A stretch of DNA of 64,000 nucleotides from Candidatus Bathyarchaeota archaeon. GTDB taxonomy: Archaea; Thermoproteota; Bathyarchaeia; Bathyarchaeales; Bathycorpusculaceae. Shown here piece by piece: positions 27,646 to 37,309 of the stretch. The translations under genes and the position numbers were made by a program. The stretch spans positions 1 through 64,000 of the forward strand of contig JACAEK010000013.1 of the NCBI GenBank assembly GCA_013388895.1. The letters are read 5' to 3'. The notes under the pieces are model-generated. The model had not been told where the DNA came from and searched no databases. It worked only from the letters and a program-made list of their open reading frames with translations. The stretch's first letter is position 1. Each line of letters starts with the position of its first letter.

Positions 27646-28419
27646 TTACAGTGTGTCTTTGAACAGGTCTTCTTCGCTTGAAATTCGCAGTTGCTTCATG
27701 TTACATTCATCGCAAAACTCGATAATTTTACTTAAACCCTTGAAGATAACGACCGGCGTCGCTTCTTTGCCTTGTCCCATAAGCAATTCTGCAGCAGCTG
27801 CAATCTCATCTGCAACTGCAATATTTTTCACATGCAGAGTTTGGCCGAAAAGGTCTTTCTTCCCTCTGTAATCTCTAAACAGTTGGATTCCAGCAGTGCC
27901 AATAGCGAAATTCACTTGCGCCCTCCTAAAAGGGCGGCTGTAAGTATCACACACTATCACAACGACACTCTTGCCTGTTAACTTCTTAATCTCCGCACGA
28001 CATTTTCGTGCTGATTCATCCGGTTTTTCGGGTAATAATGCAAAGTTTCCTCTGCCTTTTACGTTTGATTTGTCTATTCCAGCGTTTATGCAGATTAAAC
28101 CACGTTTATCTTCCACGAGCAATATTCCGTTTGAGGCCTTCAGTATTTTGTTTGTTTCTCTCAAGACAAGTTCGACAAATTCTGGATCTTTCCGAGTGAT
28201 TTGTGCAATTTCTTCCGCTTTTTTAGAAGGAACAACATCTTTTAGGTTTACTACTCGTTTTTCAGTTTTGGAAAAAATTTTCTGCGCAATTGATATTACA
28301 TCTCCATTCTCAATTTTTAATCCGTTTCTTTTTGCTGTTTCAACAATAATTTTGGCTATATTATCGCCAGATTTTATCAAAGGAAATTTTTCTAAAGCAA
28401 ACGCTGTGTAATTTTTCAA
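27646..28419 (-). CDS. cofE: Coenzyme F420-0:L-glutamate ligase
   Basis: A 257-residue protein of the CofE family, which adds the gamma-glutamyl tail to F420-0 with GTP. Visible motifs include ENGDVISIAQKIFSKTEKRVV, LLVEDKRGLICINAGIDKSN, VVIVCDTYSRPFRRAQVNF and GIQLFRDYRGKKDLFGQ. Translation starts at TTG 28419 preceded by GGAGG. F420 is the hydride carrier of archaeal C1 metabolism and complements the ACDS operon in this window. No other cof gene is in view. A stand-alone homologue of uncertain specificity is less likely. Confidence 0.9.
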   Translation of the reverse strand: MKNYTAFALEKFPLIKSGDNIAKIIVETAKRNGLKIENGDVISIAQKIFSKTEKRVVNLKDVVPSKKAEEIAQITRKDPEFVELVLRETNKILKASNGILLVEDKRGLICINAGIDKSNVKGRGNFALLPEKPDESARKCRAEIKKLTGKSVVVIVCDTYSRPFRRAQVNFAIGTAGIQLFRDYRGKKDLFGQTLHVKNIAVADEIAAAAELLMGQGKEATPVVIFKGLSKIIEFCDECNMKQLRISSEEDLFKDTL

Positions 28420-28596
28420 TTATTTTCCTCCGCGTTTCTTTCTATTGTCTGCTTCGTTTCTCGGTTAAATCTCTTACTCATTACCCTTGCTATGTGAAAT
28501 GCATCTAGATTTGGAAGTTTAATTTTGGATTCATAACCCTTAAACTAACTTTGGCATGAGGATATGCTGATATTAAGTGCAAGCGGTTGAATCTGT

Positions 28597-31314
28597 ATGA
28601 AGAGACAAATTTGCGCATTTATGATACTAATGACTATGATTTTTGGCATTTTTAATTCTGCAAGTAGAATATTTCCTGCTGTGAGGGCTACTTATGTAGA
28701 AGACCCCATTACAAAAGATACTATCTGGACACTTGTTGACAGTCCCTTTGTAGTTTCAAACAATATTGCGGTTTATCCAAATGCGACATTAACTATAGAG
28801 CCTGGTGTTGAGGTAAGGTTTGGAGGAGCTTTCTCTCTAACGATTTCTGGAAAATTATTTGCCAACGGAATAGCAAAGCCAATTACGTTTACTTCGAATG
28901 ATTTAGAGCCGCAAACCGGAGACTGGAACTCCGTTATATTTAATGGAATCGAAAAGTCCACGTTGATAAATTGCTACGTGAAATATGCGATTAACGGAAT
29001 TTTTGTGACTAACGGCGATGTGGAAATAACAAATAGTTTCATAAGCTACTCGCAGAACGGGATTACGGCGGAATATGGAAAATTAGATGTACAGAGCACT
29101 AGTGTAAGCTATTGTTTGCAGAACGGAATCACTGTAGACAACAGCAATGTAACTATTCAAAATTGCTCAATCATGCAAAATGAAGGAAACGGCATATCCG
29201 TAACTGGGGACGGACCAGCCATTATTCAATGGAACGAAATATGGGCAAACGGAAACGGTATTCTATTAACAGGAGTACAAACCTCAACGGTTGACATAGA
29301 TCACAACAAAATATCAGCGAATAGTGGAAATGGAATACGGATTGACGCAGAAAGCCATTCGGACATAAGCATCTTGTATAACAATATCTCATCGAACGAT
29401 AAAGGATTTTACATTTCAAGCCCCACAAGCACATACATCACAAATAACTCAATCGGTCCCTACAATGGCATGGGAATGTTGTATGACCAAGGAAGCCACG
29501 TAGCGAACTATAATGACATCTATGGCAACGGAATGGGCATGAACGTGGAATCTGGAGCAATTGTGACTGCAGAATACAATTATTGGGGTGACAAAAGCGG
29601 ACCATACCATGAAAAGATGAATCCTACTGGACGAGGCAACGAAGTCGGTGGCGACGGCGTTGATCTCGATTTCATATTCTACTTAACCAAACCTATTGGA
29701 TATATCAACGTTCGCCCAACGGCAATGCTTTTAGCAGACAGAATTCTTATTCCGCCTAATGAAGATGTAGTGTTTTTTGCTACAGAATCATTTGACACTG
29801 ATGGACGTGTTGACAAGTATCTTTTCAATTTTGGGGATGGAGACAGCAGTGACTGGACAACACTATCAGTTTTCCCGCACAAATATTCCACAAATGGAAC
29901 ATACTCCGCAAACTTAACGGTCATGGATGACTATGGTACCACAAGCGATGTCGCATTTGCGACAGTAGAAGTTCAATACCTTCCGCCATTACGAGCTAGT
30001 GCTAGTCTAAGTAATTCCACTATTCATGAAGGAGAACAAGTTACAATAACTGTTTACGTGACAGACGGAATCAACGTTGTGGAAAACGCAACAATAACCA
30101 TGTTTTCAGTCGTAGGTGGAAACTTTTCACAGCCTTCAGGGCTTACTAGCGCAACTGGCTACTTTGTTACAACATTCACAGCTCCTGACATAGCCGATAA
30201 AGCGAACATTAGGGTTGTTGCAAGAGCCTCTAAAGAAGGATATGCAGATGGCTCAGCTCATGAGTATTTGGAAGTTTCGCCATTCCTCTCAGTTGAAATA
30301 GACGCTAACCCAGATGTCGTCAAATCTGAGGAGACTTCAGAAGTTGCAATCTACGTCAGAAGCAACGATGAACCAGTCGCTAACGCAAGCGTTATCTTGA
30401 CTTCTAGCATAGGAAACCTATCTTCTTACATAGGAGTGACTGAGTCGGACGGAGTTTTTTCAGTCATCCTCACGACGCCACAAACAACGACACTCCTAAA
30501 CGCTATTATAACCGCACAGGCTATGAAAGGTGGCTACATGGACGGAACAGGACAAACTACAATAGTCATAGAACCCAAAATCCTTAACGTTCAGATTAAT
30601 GCTCAACCAAACACAACAATTTCTGAGGCAAACGTGAACGTAACCGTTCATGTGGAATACGAAACTATCCCAATAAGAGACGCAAACGTCACAATAACAG
30701 CTGAAGACGGAAACTTCACAGCTATCAGCGGATTGACAAACTCGTATGGCAATATAACATTCGTTTTCACAGCGCCACCAGTTAACGCACAATCAAAAAT
30801 CACTATCACAGCAGAAGCTTCACAGACTGGATATGCAACAGGTCAAAACCAGTTGGAAGTAACAGTCAATCCACGAACATTTATAGTTAGAATATACGCG
30901 CCCACTGCCGAGTCAGAGGAAAATGCAAACGTTATAGTGCAAGTAACATGCAATGAAGATGCAACTTCCGTTGCTGGCGCAAATGTCACGATTGTAGCCA
31001 CTGTTGGAAGCTTCAATGCTACAAGCAGAATTACTGACGCTACAGGCGCCTGCAATTTCGTCTTCAATGCTCCTTACACGACTGCACAAATATTCGTAAC
31101 GATAACTGCAAACGTCACCAAGAATGGATACGTCAATGGAGGAAACCAAACAGAAATAATAGTGACTCCAAAAACACAGCAAGAAGGTGGTTGGCCACTT
31201 ACAACAATCCTTCTAATCGCCCTAATTCCAGTAATAATCGCTGTTGTGGTTGTTGTTTTGGTTAAGCTTAAGGTTATCAGTGTTTCCTCGAGTGAGGAGG
31301 CAGAAGAGGCATAA
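28597..31314 (+). CDS. Large surface protein: beta-helix, PKD and four Ig-like repeats, C-terminal anchor
   Basis: A 905-residue exported protein. A signal peptide (about residues 1-30) is followed by a right-handed parallel beta-helix (about 40-365) with NosD-like coils such as ITNSFISYSQNGI and IWANGNGILLTG. A PKD domain (about 372-460) contains FNFGDGDSSDW. Four tandem Ig-like/Big repeats of about 98 residues follow (about 462-860), each with a core such as NATITM, ASVILTS, ANVTITAE or ANVTIVAT and a closing Y-A/V-x-G segment. A TM helix and acidic tail end it (about 865-905). Many NxS/T sites suggest glycosylation. The pilus ATPase gene starts 70 bases downstream. Confidence 0.85.
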   Translation: MKRQICAFMILMTMIFGIFNSASRIFPAVRATYVEDPITKDTIWTLVDSPFVVSNNIAVYPNATLTIEPGVEVRFGGAFSLTISGKLFANGIAKPITFTSNDLEPQTGDWNSVIFNGIEKSTLINCYVKYAINGIFVTNGDVEITNSFISYSQNGITAEYGKLDVQSTSVSYCLQNGITVDNSNVTIQNCSIMQNEGNGISVTGDGPAIIQWNEIWANGNGILLTGVQTSTVDIDHNKISANSGNGIRIDAESHSDISILYNNISSNDKGFYISSPTSTYITNNSIGPYNGMGMLYDQGSHVANYNDIYGNGMGMNVESGAIVTAEYNYWGDKSGPYHEKMNPTGRGNEVGGDGVDLDFIFYLTKPIGYINVRPTAMLLADRILIPPNEDVVFFATESFDTDGRVDKYLFNFGDGDSSDWTTLSVFPHKYSTNGTYSANLTVMDDYGTTSDVAFATVEVQYLPPLRASASLSNSTIHEGEQVTITVYVTDGINVVENATITMFSVVGGNFSQPSGLTSATGYFVTTFTAPDIADKANIRVVARASKEGYADGSAHEYLEVSPFLSVEIDANPDVVKSEETSEVAIYVRSNDEPVANASVILTSSIGNLSSYIGVTESDGVFSVILTTPQTTTLLNAIITAQAMKGGYMDGTGQTTIVIEPKILNVQINAQPNTTISEANVNVTVHVEYETIPIRDANVTITAEDGNFTAISGLTNSYGNITFVFTAPPVNAQSKITITAEASQTGYATGQNQLEVTVNPRTFIVRIYAPTAESEENANVIVQVTCNEDATSVAGANVTIVATVGSFNATSRITDATGACNFVFNAPYTTAQIFVTITANVTKNGYVNGGNQTEIIVTPKTQQEGGWPLTTILLIALIPVIIAVVVVVLVKLKVISVSSSEEAEEA

Positions 31315-31333
31315 GTAGTGTGTCGTGAGACGC

Positions 31334-31376
31334 AATATTTAATAGTTTGGACATATCACTATAAGTAGATAGGAGA
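31334..31376 (+). promoter_or_regulatory. Promoter and ribosome-binding site of pilus operon
   Basis: AATATTTAATAG (31334-31345) is a TATA-like element, and AGGAGA (31371-31376) is a Shine-Dalgarno site 7 bases before the ATPase ATG at 31384. The spacing gives a start site near 31370. The next genes to 38620 overlap or lie within 25 bases of one another, so this promoter could serve most of the pilus cluster. Confidence 0.4.
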
Positions 31377-31383
31377 AAACGCT

Positions 31384-33012
31384 ATGGCAAAGCTGCAGCT
31401 TAAAGAAACCCTTGTCAAACTGAAGAAAGTAAGAATTAGAATTAACCGAGGAAAGAAAGAGCAGGTTGCTATTCCGCCGCCTCCGCCGAAGCCCGTGCCG
31501 AGAGGATTCAAGGTTGTGGACAAGTATCCCCTCTATGAGCCTTTTGCCCATGTTGCCATTGTGCAGAATCCGAAGATAGGAGAATATAAATACGTCTTAG
31601 ACGAGCTTCAATTAGACCCGTTGGAAAGAGGCGTTTACAACCGCATCTTGGAAATATTACTTGCAGAAATAGAATCACCAAAAGAGGAAATTCTCGATCC
31701 AAGGAAATTCTTTGCTGAAGAAGCAAAAAAAATTGTGGATAAATATCGCATCAGCCTAGGCTGGCTACCAGATGTCTCATGGTACAAGATCCTATATCAT
31801 GCAGAAAGAGACCTCGTTGGTTTCGGTCGCATCGATCCCTTAATGCGAGACCCTAACATAGAAGATATTTCATGCGACGGAGTCAATAGGGCAGTCTACA
31901 TTTGGCATAGAAACTACGAGAGCATTGAAACAAATCTGGAATTTGAAAACGACGAAGAACTCGACAACATGGTTGTCAAGCTTGTACACATGGCTGGCAA
32001 ACATGTCAGCTCAGCCTTCCCAATCGTAGATGCTTCATTGCCAGGCAAACACAGGTTGGCAGTATGCTATAGGCGTGAGGTTACGCCTTTTGGAACTGCA
32101 TTCACCATCAGAAAATTCAGGGAAGACCCCTACTCAATAGTAGACCTAATAAATCTAGGCACATTCTCGGAGGAAATGGCAGCATATTTCTGGCTATGTC
32201 TTGAGAACAGAGCCTCTGTCATGGTTTTGGGTGGAACAGCATCAGGAAAAACGACAGCGCTTAATGCTCTAGGATGCTTAATCAAGCCAGGAAGCAAAAT
32301 AATCACAATAGAAGAGACAGCAGAGCTTAACTTGCCACACGAAAACTGGGTTTCGTTAATTGCCAGACAAAGCTATGGTCTAGGCGGAAGCAGTGTAGGT
32401 GAAGTAACACTATTCGACCTCGTGAAAACGTCAATGAGGCATCGTCCAGACGTATTAATTGTAGGCGAGGTCCGCGGTCAAGAAGCCTATGTGCTTTTCC
32501 AGGCTCTAGCCACTGGTCACGGAGGCTTGTGCACTATGCACGCTGAAAATCTGGATTCGGCAGTAAAACGTTTAACACAAAAACCCATGGACATTGCGCC
32601 TGCATATATTCCTTTGATGAATATAGTCTTGTCGATACAAAGAGTTCATCTCGTGAAAGGCATCGAGAAAAAGGCGTATAGGCGTGTCATGAACGTTAAT
32701 GAGATTGCGGATTATGAAGATTACAGAAATGTTCTGAAATGGAACCCAACGGAAGACAATCAACTGCAACAATTCAATAAGAGTCTTATGTTAACGGGGA
32801 TTTCCGACCGCATAGGCGCCAGCAAGAAGGATCTGATGGACGAACTGGAAAGACGTAGGAATGTCTTGCATTGGATGCGGGAACGTAACATCAGAAGCTA
32901 CAGAGATGTGGCTGCAATAATTGCTGAGTATTACGCCAGACCAAAACAGATTTACGAGAAAGTTCTTGCTGGTGAAGAGGTGAAGGTCATTGCCCCTTCT
33001 GGAAACCCTTGA
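31384..33012 (+). CDS. Type IV pilus/secretion ATPase (TadA/GspE/ArlI family)
   Basis: A 542-residue hexameric-type ATPase. The N-terminal domain has PLYEPFAHVAIVQNP. The core has Walker A GGTASGKTTALNAL (about residues 281-294), the Asp box IITIEETAELNL, Walker B DVLIVGEVRGQEAYVLF (about 357-373) and the His box TGHGGLCTMHAEN. It powers assembly of a pilus or pilus-like filament at the inner face of the membrane. The 3' end overlaps the membrane-platform gene by 23 bases. It resembles archaeal adhesion-pilus ATPases; no archaellum genes such as arlH are nearby. Confidence 0.93.
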   Translation: MAKLQLKETLVKLKKVRIRINRGKKEQVAIPPPPPKPVPRGFKVVDKYPLYEPFAHVAIVQNPKIGEYKYVLDELQLDPLERGVYNRILEILLAEIESPKEEILDPRKFFAEEAKKIVDKYRISLGWLPDVSWYKILYHAERDLVGFGRIDPLMRDPNIEDISCDGVNRAVYIWHRNYESIETNLEFENDEELDNMVVKLVHMAGKHVSSAFPIVDASLPGKHRLAVCYRREVTPFGTAFTIRKFREDPYSIVDLINLGTFSEEMAAYFWLCLENRASVMVLGGTASGKTTALNALGCLIKPGSKIITIEETAELNLPHENWVSLIARQSYGLGGSSVGEVTLFDLVKTSMRHRPDVLIVGEVRGQEAYVLFQALATGHGGLCTMHAENLDSAVKRLTQKPMDIAPAYIPLMNIVLSIQRVHLVKGIEKKAYRRVMNVNEIADYEDYRNVLKWNPTEDNQLQQFNKSLMLTGISDRIGASKKDLMDELERRRNVLHWMRERNIRSYRDVAAIIAEYYARPKQIYEKVLAGEEVKVIAPSGNP

Positions 33013-34693
33013 GGCATGGTCATTCCGCATCTTCGGAAGGATCGCGCCTTCCTTTCTGAAAAACGTTTTCGAGTTTAAGGACTATCTAGAGAGGGCAAAG
33101 ATCAAGATTTATCCTGAAACCTATGTTTCACTGATGTTTTTCACCGCTGTCTTAACGCTTCCAGCGTCGATAATAGCCATTACTCTTCTGTTTCTTTTCA
33201 GTTTTATTCCAATCATTTTCTTAGTGCCGCTTCCATTCTACGTAATGATAGGCTTTCTTTTAATACCCATGTCTAGGGCAGGTGAAAGGGCAAGTAATTT
33301 AGAAAGGGAAATGCCATTTGCGTCAGCCTACATTAGTGTTATGGCTTCGGGAGGTATAGCGCCCTATACAAGTTTTAAGCGTCTCGCAGAAGTTGAATTG
33401 ATGCCAGCAATGAGAGGCGAAGCTAGGGAAATCATAAAGGACGTTGAAATCTTTGGAATAGACCCGCTTTCGGCTATCGAAAATGCTGCGAAGAAAAACC
33501 CACTAGACACTTACAAAGATTTTCTGTCTGGTTACGCTTCGACAGTGATAATCGGCGGTGACATTGGACACTTCCTGGAGAGAAAAGCCGAAGACATCTT
33601 CAAAACAAGAGCCTTAAGGGTGAAAGCAGCGGCAGAAAGGCTAGGTATGCTTCTGGAAACTTTCATAATTGTAATGGTTCTAATGTCCCTTTGCTTCTAC
33701 ATTCTGTTCAGCGTGGAATCCATTTACAGCGTGGGAATGTCGAATTTCTCAGGCATAATTCTTTACACCTCTCTGTTTACGCCTATGCTTTCGCTGATGT
33801 TCATTTATCTGGCACATAGTATGCAGCCTAAAACACCAGTCGTGGAGATGCGTCCTTACAAGGTTTTCGGACTATGCAGCATAATCGCCATAATAATATT
33901 CTTGCTGCTGACAAATTTCATGGGATACATACAAGTTCCCTTCTTCGGTTCATTCCAAACAATAATTGATCTACCTGTAGCAATCGCCATGACTCTATTT
34001 ATTGCAACGGCACCAGCCGCAGTGGTAAACAGTAAACTCTCAAAGAAAAAAGCAAGCATTGAACAAGGCATCAACAGTTTTCTCAGAGACTTGACAGAAG
34101 TCAGAAAAACAGGTCTATCACCAGAAAAATGTATCGAAAGCCTCAGCAGTCGTGACTACGGCGAATTCACCAAAGAATTGCGAAAAATAAGTTCCGAGAT
34201 TTCATGGGGAGTCCCCGTAAGGAAAGTGATAATGGATTTTGTAAAGCGTATGCGAAGCTGGATGGCGCAGATCGTCATGTTTCTACTTGTCGAAACAATA
34301 GATGTAGGTGGCGGAACAATTGCGATGATTGAGTCACTAGCGAGGTTCAATAACCTAACTCAGGAAGTTGAAAAGGAAAAGAAGATGGCTGTTCGCCCGT
34401 ACATCTTGATGCCCTATTTTGCTGCGATTTTGCTTGTGGCAACAACAACAATGATGATAGGATTCACCACAGGCACCCTCGGCGTTGCTTCAGACACTGG
34501 CGAAACGAAAGACCTAAGTGGAATGATAACCACATTCGTGACCTCGGCTATTTTCCACAGTTACCTCATAGGTATCGTAGCTGGCAAAATAAGCGAAGAA
34601 TCTATTGCTGCAGGTTTCAAGCACGCATCCCTTCTGGTGATAATTGCCGTTTTAGCTGCAAAACTTGTGCCTGCATTCATAAGCTTTGGATAG
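32990..34693 (+). CDS. Type IV pilus membrane platform protein (TadC/ArlJ/GspF family)
   Basis: A 567-residue polytopic protein with two GspF-type cytoplasmic domains. The first is around residues 90-220 (EREMPFASAYISVMASGGIAP, AAKKNPLDTYKDFLSGYAST) and the second around 350-460 (INSFLRDLTEVRKTGLSPEKC, VETIDVGGGTIAMIESLARF). Membrane segments lie at about 45-90, 225-345 and 465-567. It forms the core on which the ATPase assembles pilins. Translation begins at TTG 32990, inside the end of the ATPase gene, suggesting coupling. Confidence 0.9.
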   Translation: MPLLETLEAWSFRIFGRIAPSFLKNVFEFKDYLERAKIKIYPETYVSLMFFTAVLTLPASIIAITLLFLFSFIPIIFLVPLPFYVMIGFLLIPMSRAGERASNLEREMPFASAYISVMASGGIAPYTSFKRLAEVELMPAMRGEAREIIKDVEIFGIDPLSAIENAAKKNPLDTYKDFLSGYASTVIIGGDIGHFLERKAEDIFKTRALRVKAAAERLGMLLETFIIVMVLMSLCFYILFSVESIYSVGMSNFSGIILYTSLFTPMLSLMFIYLAHSMQPKTPVVEMRPYKVFGLCSIIAIIIFLLLTNFMGYIQVPFFGSFQTIIDLPVAIAMTLFIATAPAAVVNSKLSKKKASIEQGINSFLRDLTEVRKTGLSPEKCIESLSSRDYGEFTKELRKISSEISWGVPVRKVIMDFVKRMRSWMAQIVMFLLVETIDVGGGTIAMIESLARFNNLTQEVEKEKKMAVRPYILMPYFAAILLVATTTMMIGFTTGTLGVASDTGETKDLSGMITTFVTSAIFHSYLIGIVAGKISEESIAAGFKHASLLVIIAVLAAKLVPAFISFG

Positions 34694-34695
34694 GA

Positions 34696-35565
34696 ATGAA
34701 AAAAATGTCTGGAAAAAGATCTTCGCTTTACAGCTTAAGAAAAGATAAGAGAGCGATTAGCCCAGCTATTTCCACAGTCATCTTAACAAGCGCAGTTGTT
34801 ACGCTTCTCCTTGTAGCAATAGTATTTGCAAACAATTTCTTAGATGCGCGATTAGCAGAGAACGAGTTTAGCGCCATGAAACAGTTCACGCAGACAGTAG
34901 GCCTACAGATGGATGATGTAGCGTGGACAATTGGACGCACACAAACAATTCGATATGCAAGCAAATATGGACAAGTAAACTTTGAGTCTTTAGCGTTAAC
35001 TTACACTGTTTACGTGAATACTGGTGGAGGATACACTTACCTCGCCAACTACAGTGCAGGCATTCTCCTGTACAACATGCCAGTGAGCAAATACTCTCTT
35101 GGAAACAATTACCACGAACGCATATTTCCCTCTACAGACCGCTCTTTTCTTCAGATGGGGACGTCAGCACCAATAAGCCATGTTTATGTTATGGAAAAAT
35201 TACCAATGAATGATGGCGAGTATATCCGTATCGTTGTAGCTCCAACTGTAAGAATGTTGAATTCGAAAATATCCACTGGCGGAGAAATCAAGAATTACTA
35301 CAAATTTTATCTGCCCCTTCTATCTTCAGGAGACAATCCGCGTCTTTCACAGTCAGTGACACTTACTGGAAAAACTGTTTCTGTTGAAACTGCTGGAAGC
35401 ATAAATTTGATTAGAATAAATGTTACGTTTCCGAAGTCTAGTTTGGGATTTGACACAAGCTTCTTCAATTTTGACAATACCGCTGAAATAGTGGACATTC
35501 CAGATGGTTCTATCATCGAGTTTTACACTGGAGAGGTGGTCGTCTCATTAGGGCTGCATCTCTAG
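34696..35565 (+). CDS. Type IV pilin-like protein with class III signal peptide
   Basis: A 289-residue protein. The N-terminus has a basic stretch (LRKDKR) followed by AISPAISTVILTSAVVTLLLVAI, a typical archaeal prepilin signal cut by an A24 peptidase before the hydrophobic helix. The rest is beta-rich with aromatic and Thr/Ser residues and no known domain. It starts 2 bases after the platform gene stop. Its size makes it a minor or tip pilin candidate rather than a standard major pilin. Confidence 0.78.
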   Translation: MKKMSGKRSSLYSLRKDKRAISPAISTVILTSAVVTLLLVAIVFANNFLDARLAENEFSAMKQFTQTVGLQMDDVAWTIGRTQTIRYASKYGQVNFESLALTYTVYVNTGGGYTYLANYSAGILLYNMPVSKYSLGNNYHERIFPSTDRSFLQMGTSAPISHVYVMEKLPMNDGEYIRIVVAPTVRMLNSKISTGGEIKNYYKFYLPLLSSGDNPRLSQSVTLTGKTVSVETAGSINLIRINVTFPKSSLGFDTSFFNFDNTAEIVDIPDGSIIEFYTGEVVVSLGLHL

Positions 35566-35587
35566 ATGTCGCCAAGGAGAATTATGT

Positions 35588-36073
35588 ATGCCGCATGTAA
35601 CTATTGAGTATGTCATTATGGTTCCAGTTCTTATTTTACAGATTTTTCTCTTTCCTTTCGCTGCAAATTGGCTCATGAATATTTGGGTAGATTCCCGCAG
35701 AACACTTGCTCTTCAAGAAGCAGGAAGCAATCTTGGAAGCACACTACAGCAAATATACTTCGCATTAAACCACGAAACGATTTCCGCTGGAACTGTAACG
35801 CAAAAAACAAGTGTTCCGCCTCTTATAGAGAACTATCCTTACAATGGAACAGCTACGCTAAAAGCAGTGTCAGAATCAGCTCTGAACTCGAGCAAAATCT
35901 TGACAATTACGCTAAGGCTGAAAACTATTGGCACCATCGTGAGTACATCAGTGATTCTGGGCGACAATGTTCAGTGGCAAGAATCAACTTTTGTAAGCAA
36001 TTCGACAAACGCAAGTATAATAGCTGCGAAGAACGCTACGGATGGAACTATAACATTGGCTTTTGGAGGGTAA
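35588..36073 (+). CDS. Single-TM exported pilin-like protein
   Basis: A 161-residue protein beginning with MPHVTIEYVIMVPVLILQIF, a short polar N-terminus, then a long hydrophobic helix, with a Glu near position 7. It recalls TadE-type pseudopilins and pilin Glu-5, although no clear basic cleavage site precedes the helix. The remainder has NxT/S sequons and beta-strand patterns (ATLKAVSESALNSSK). It overlaps the next gene's ribosome-binding site. Assignment as a pseudopilin comes from context and shape. Confidence 0.65.
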   Translation: MPHVTIEYVIMVPVLILQIFLFPFAANWLMNIWVDSRRTLALQEAGSNLGSTLQQIYFALNHETISAGTVTQKTSVPPLIENYPYNGTATLKAVSESALNSSKILTITLRLKTIGTIVSTSVILGDNVQWQESTFVSNSTNASIIAAKNATDGTITLAFGG

Positions 36074-36080
36074 GCAGAAA

Positions 36081-37307
36081 ATGGCAGGTTCAACTATAGA
36101 CCATTTGGTTTCGGTGATAATGTTCATAGGCGCCATACTGCTTTTCATAAGCCTTTTCAACCAAACTCTGCAAACAGCAATATTGTATCAGCGCCACAGA
36201 AATCTTGCAACAAAATGCAGCGATTTACTTGATAACATGTTATTAAATCCGGGAATTCCTACCGATTGGTCAACGACGAATTACATTCCAACTGGTTTCG
36301 GCTTGCAGGACCCAGAATTCACCCAATACAGGCTCAGTCCTTTTTCGCTTATGCGGTTGAATTATTCGGAAGGAGAACTGGTTTACTATGATAAGACTGG
36401 AGAATGGTACAGCAACATAACGATTGGATTTGGAAAATTTCTGCTTGTTCCTATGGGGAAAGCAGTGAACTATTCAACTGCAACGAAATTGCTTGGTGTA
36501 AACGGCACGTATGGATTCAGACTCACAATAACCCCAATTGTAACAGTTTTGATATCTGAGGTGCAGTCTAACCCTTTGACATTAAATGTGGAAGTCGTGG
36601 GAACTGGTTTTCCTCTTGCAAATGCCAATCTGAGTTACTGTTTCTTGACTGTTGAAGGGACGGGAGGTGAAGGCTCCTATCCAGCATACACTGTAGAGTA
36701 TGGTACTAATACAACGGATGCCGAAGGCTCTGCGTTGTTAAGTTTTCCAGGTTTTGACGGAGCAACTGAGTCTTACGTTTTCATAGTATACGCTTATCTC
36801 AGTGGATTAATGGGTGTGGGCTATCACGAGCACGTAAGATATGATGAGAATTATGTTGTACCCTTTATCTCTGATTTCGCGACTGGACAAGTACTTCTTG
36901 CACACAGTTGGGATGTGCATCACGGCGATAATCCTGCAGCCATAACATATAACGCAACTTTCGTCATGTTGACTGAAGACTTTACACTACGAGAAATGCC
37001 ATTAGGTGAAGGAAAAGTTGGCATGCTAAACTATGGTCAAGATCCACAGCACGCCTATGAAAATGTAACAATTTCCACTCATAATCCAGGCATCCTAATA
37101 GTCACGTACAGGAAGAGTGCAATACAAAGTGGTGTTGTTTTGATGCCATGGGGTATAAGCTCTCTGGCTTTTCCAGTGTCCTTCGGAGATGACCCATTTG
37201 GCAGAGAATGGGTTGCCACCGAAATACGCCAAGTTACAGTTAACAACATCGCCTATCAGGCAAAGCTTGCCCTGTGGAGTTTAGAAGGCTATGAGGTGAT
37301 TGACTAA
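36081..37307 (+). CDS. N-terminally anchored exported protein of pilus operon (408 residues)
   Basis: Start chosen at ATG 36081, which has a GGAGGGT site 10 bases upstream; a TTG at 36063 is poorer. MAGSTIDHLVSVIMFIGAIL begins an N-terminal helix of pilin type, followed by a helical stretch (RHRNLATKCSDLLDNML) and a large beta-rich ectodomain. The middle (about residues 150-240) looks like an Ig-like or CarboxypepD-type sandwich (SNPLTLNVEVVGTGFPLANA, TTDAEGSALLSFPG). Function unknown; a minor pilin or filament-associated adhesin fits its position. Confidence 0.65.
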   Translation: MAGSTIDHLVSVIMFIGAILLFISLFNQTLQTAILYQRHRNLATKCSDLLDNMLLNPGIPTDWSTTNYIPTGFGLQDPEFTQYRLSPFSLMRLNYSEGELVYYDKTGEWYSNITIGFGKFLLVPMGKAVNYSTATKLLGVNGTYGFRLTITPIVTVLISEVQSNPLTLNVEVVGTGFPLANANLSYCFLTVEGTGGEGSYPAYTVEYGTNTTDAEGSALLSFPGFDGATESYVFIVYAYLSGLMGVGYHEHVRYDENYVVPFISDFATGQVLLAHSWDVHHGDNPAAITYNATFVMLTEDFTLREMPLGEGKVGMLNYGQDPQHAYENVTISTHNPGILIVTYRKSAIQSGVVLMPWGISSLAFPVSFGDDPFGREWVATEIRQVTVNNIAYQAKLALWSLEGYEVID

Positions 37308-37309
37308 AA

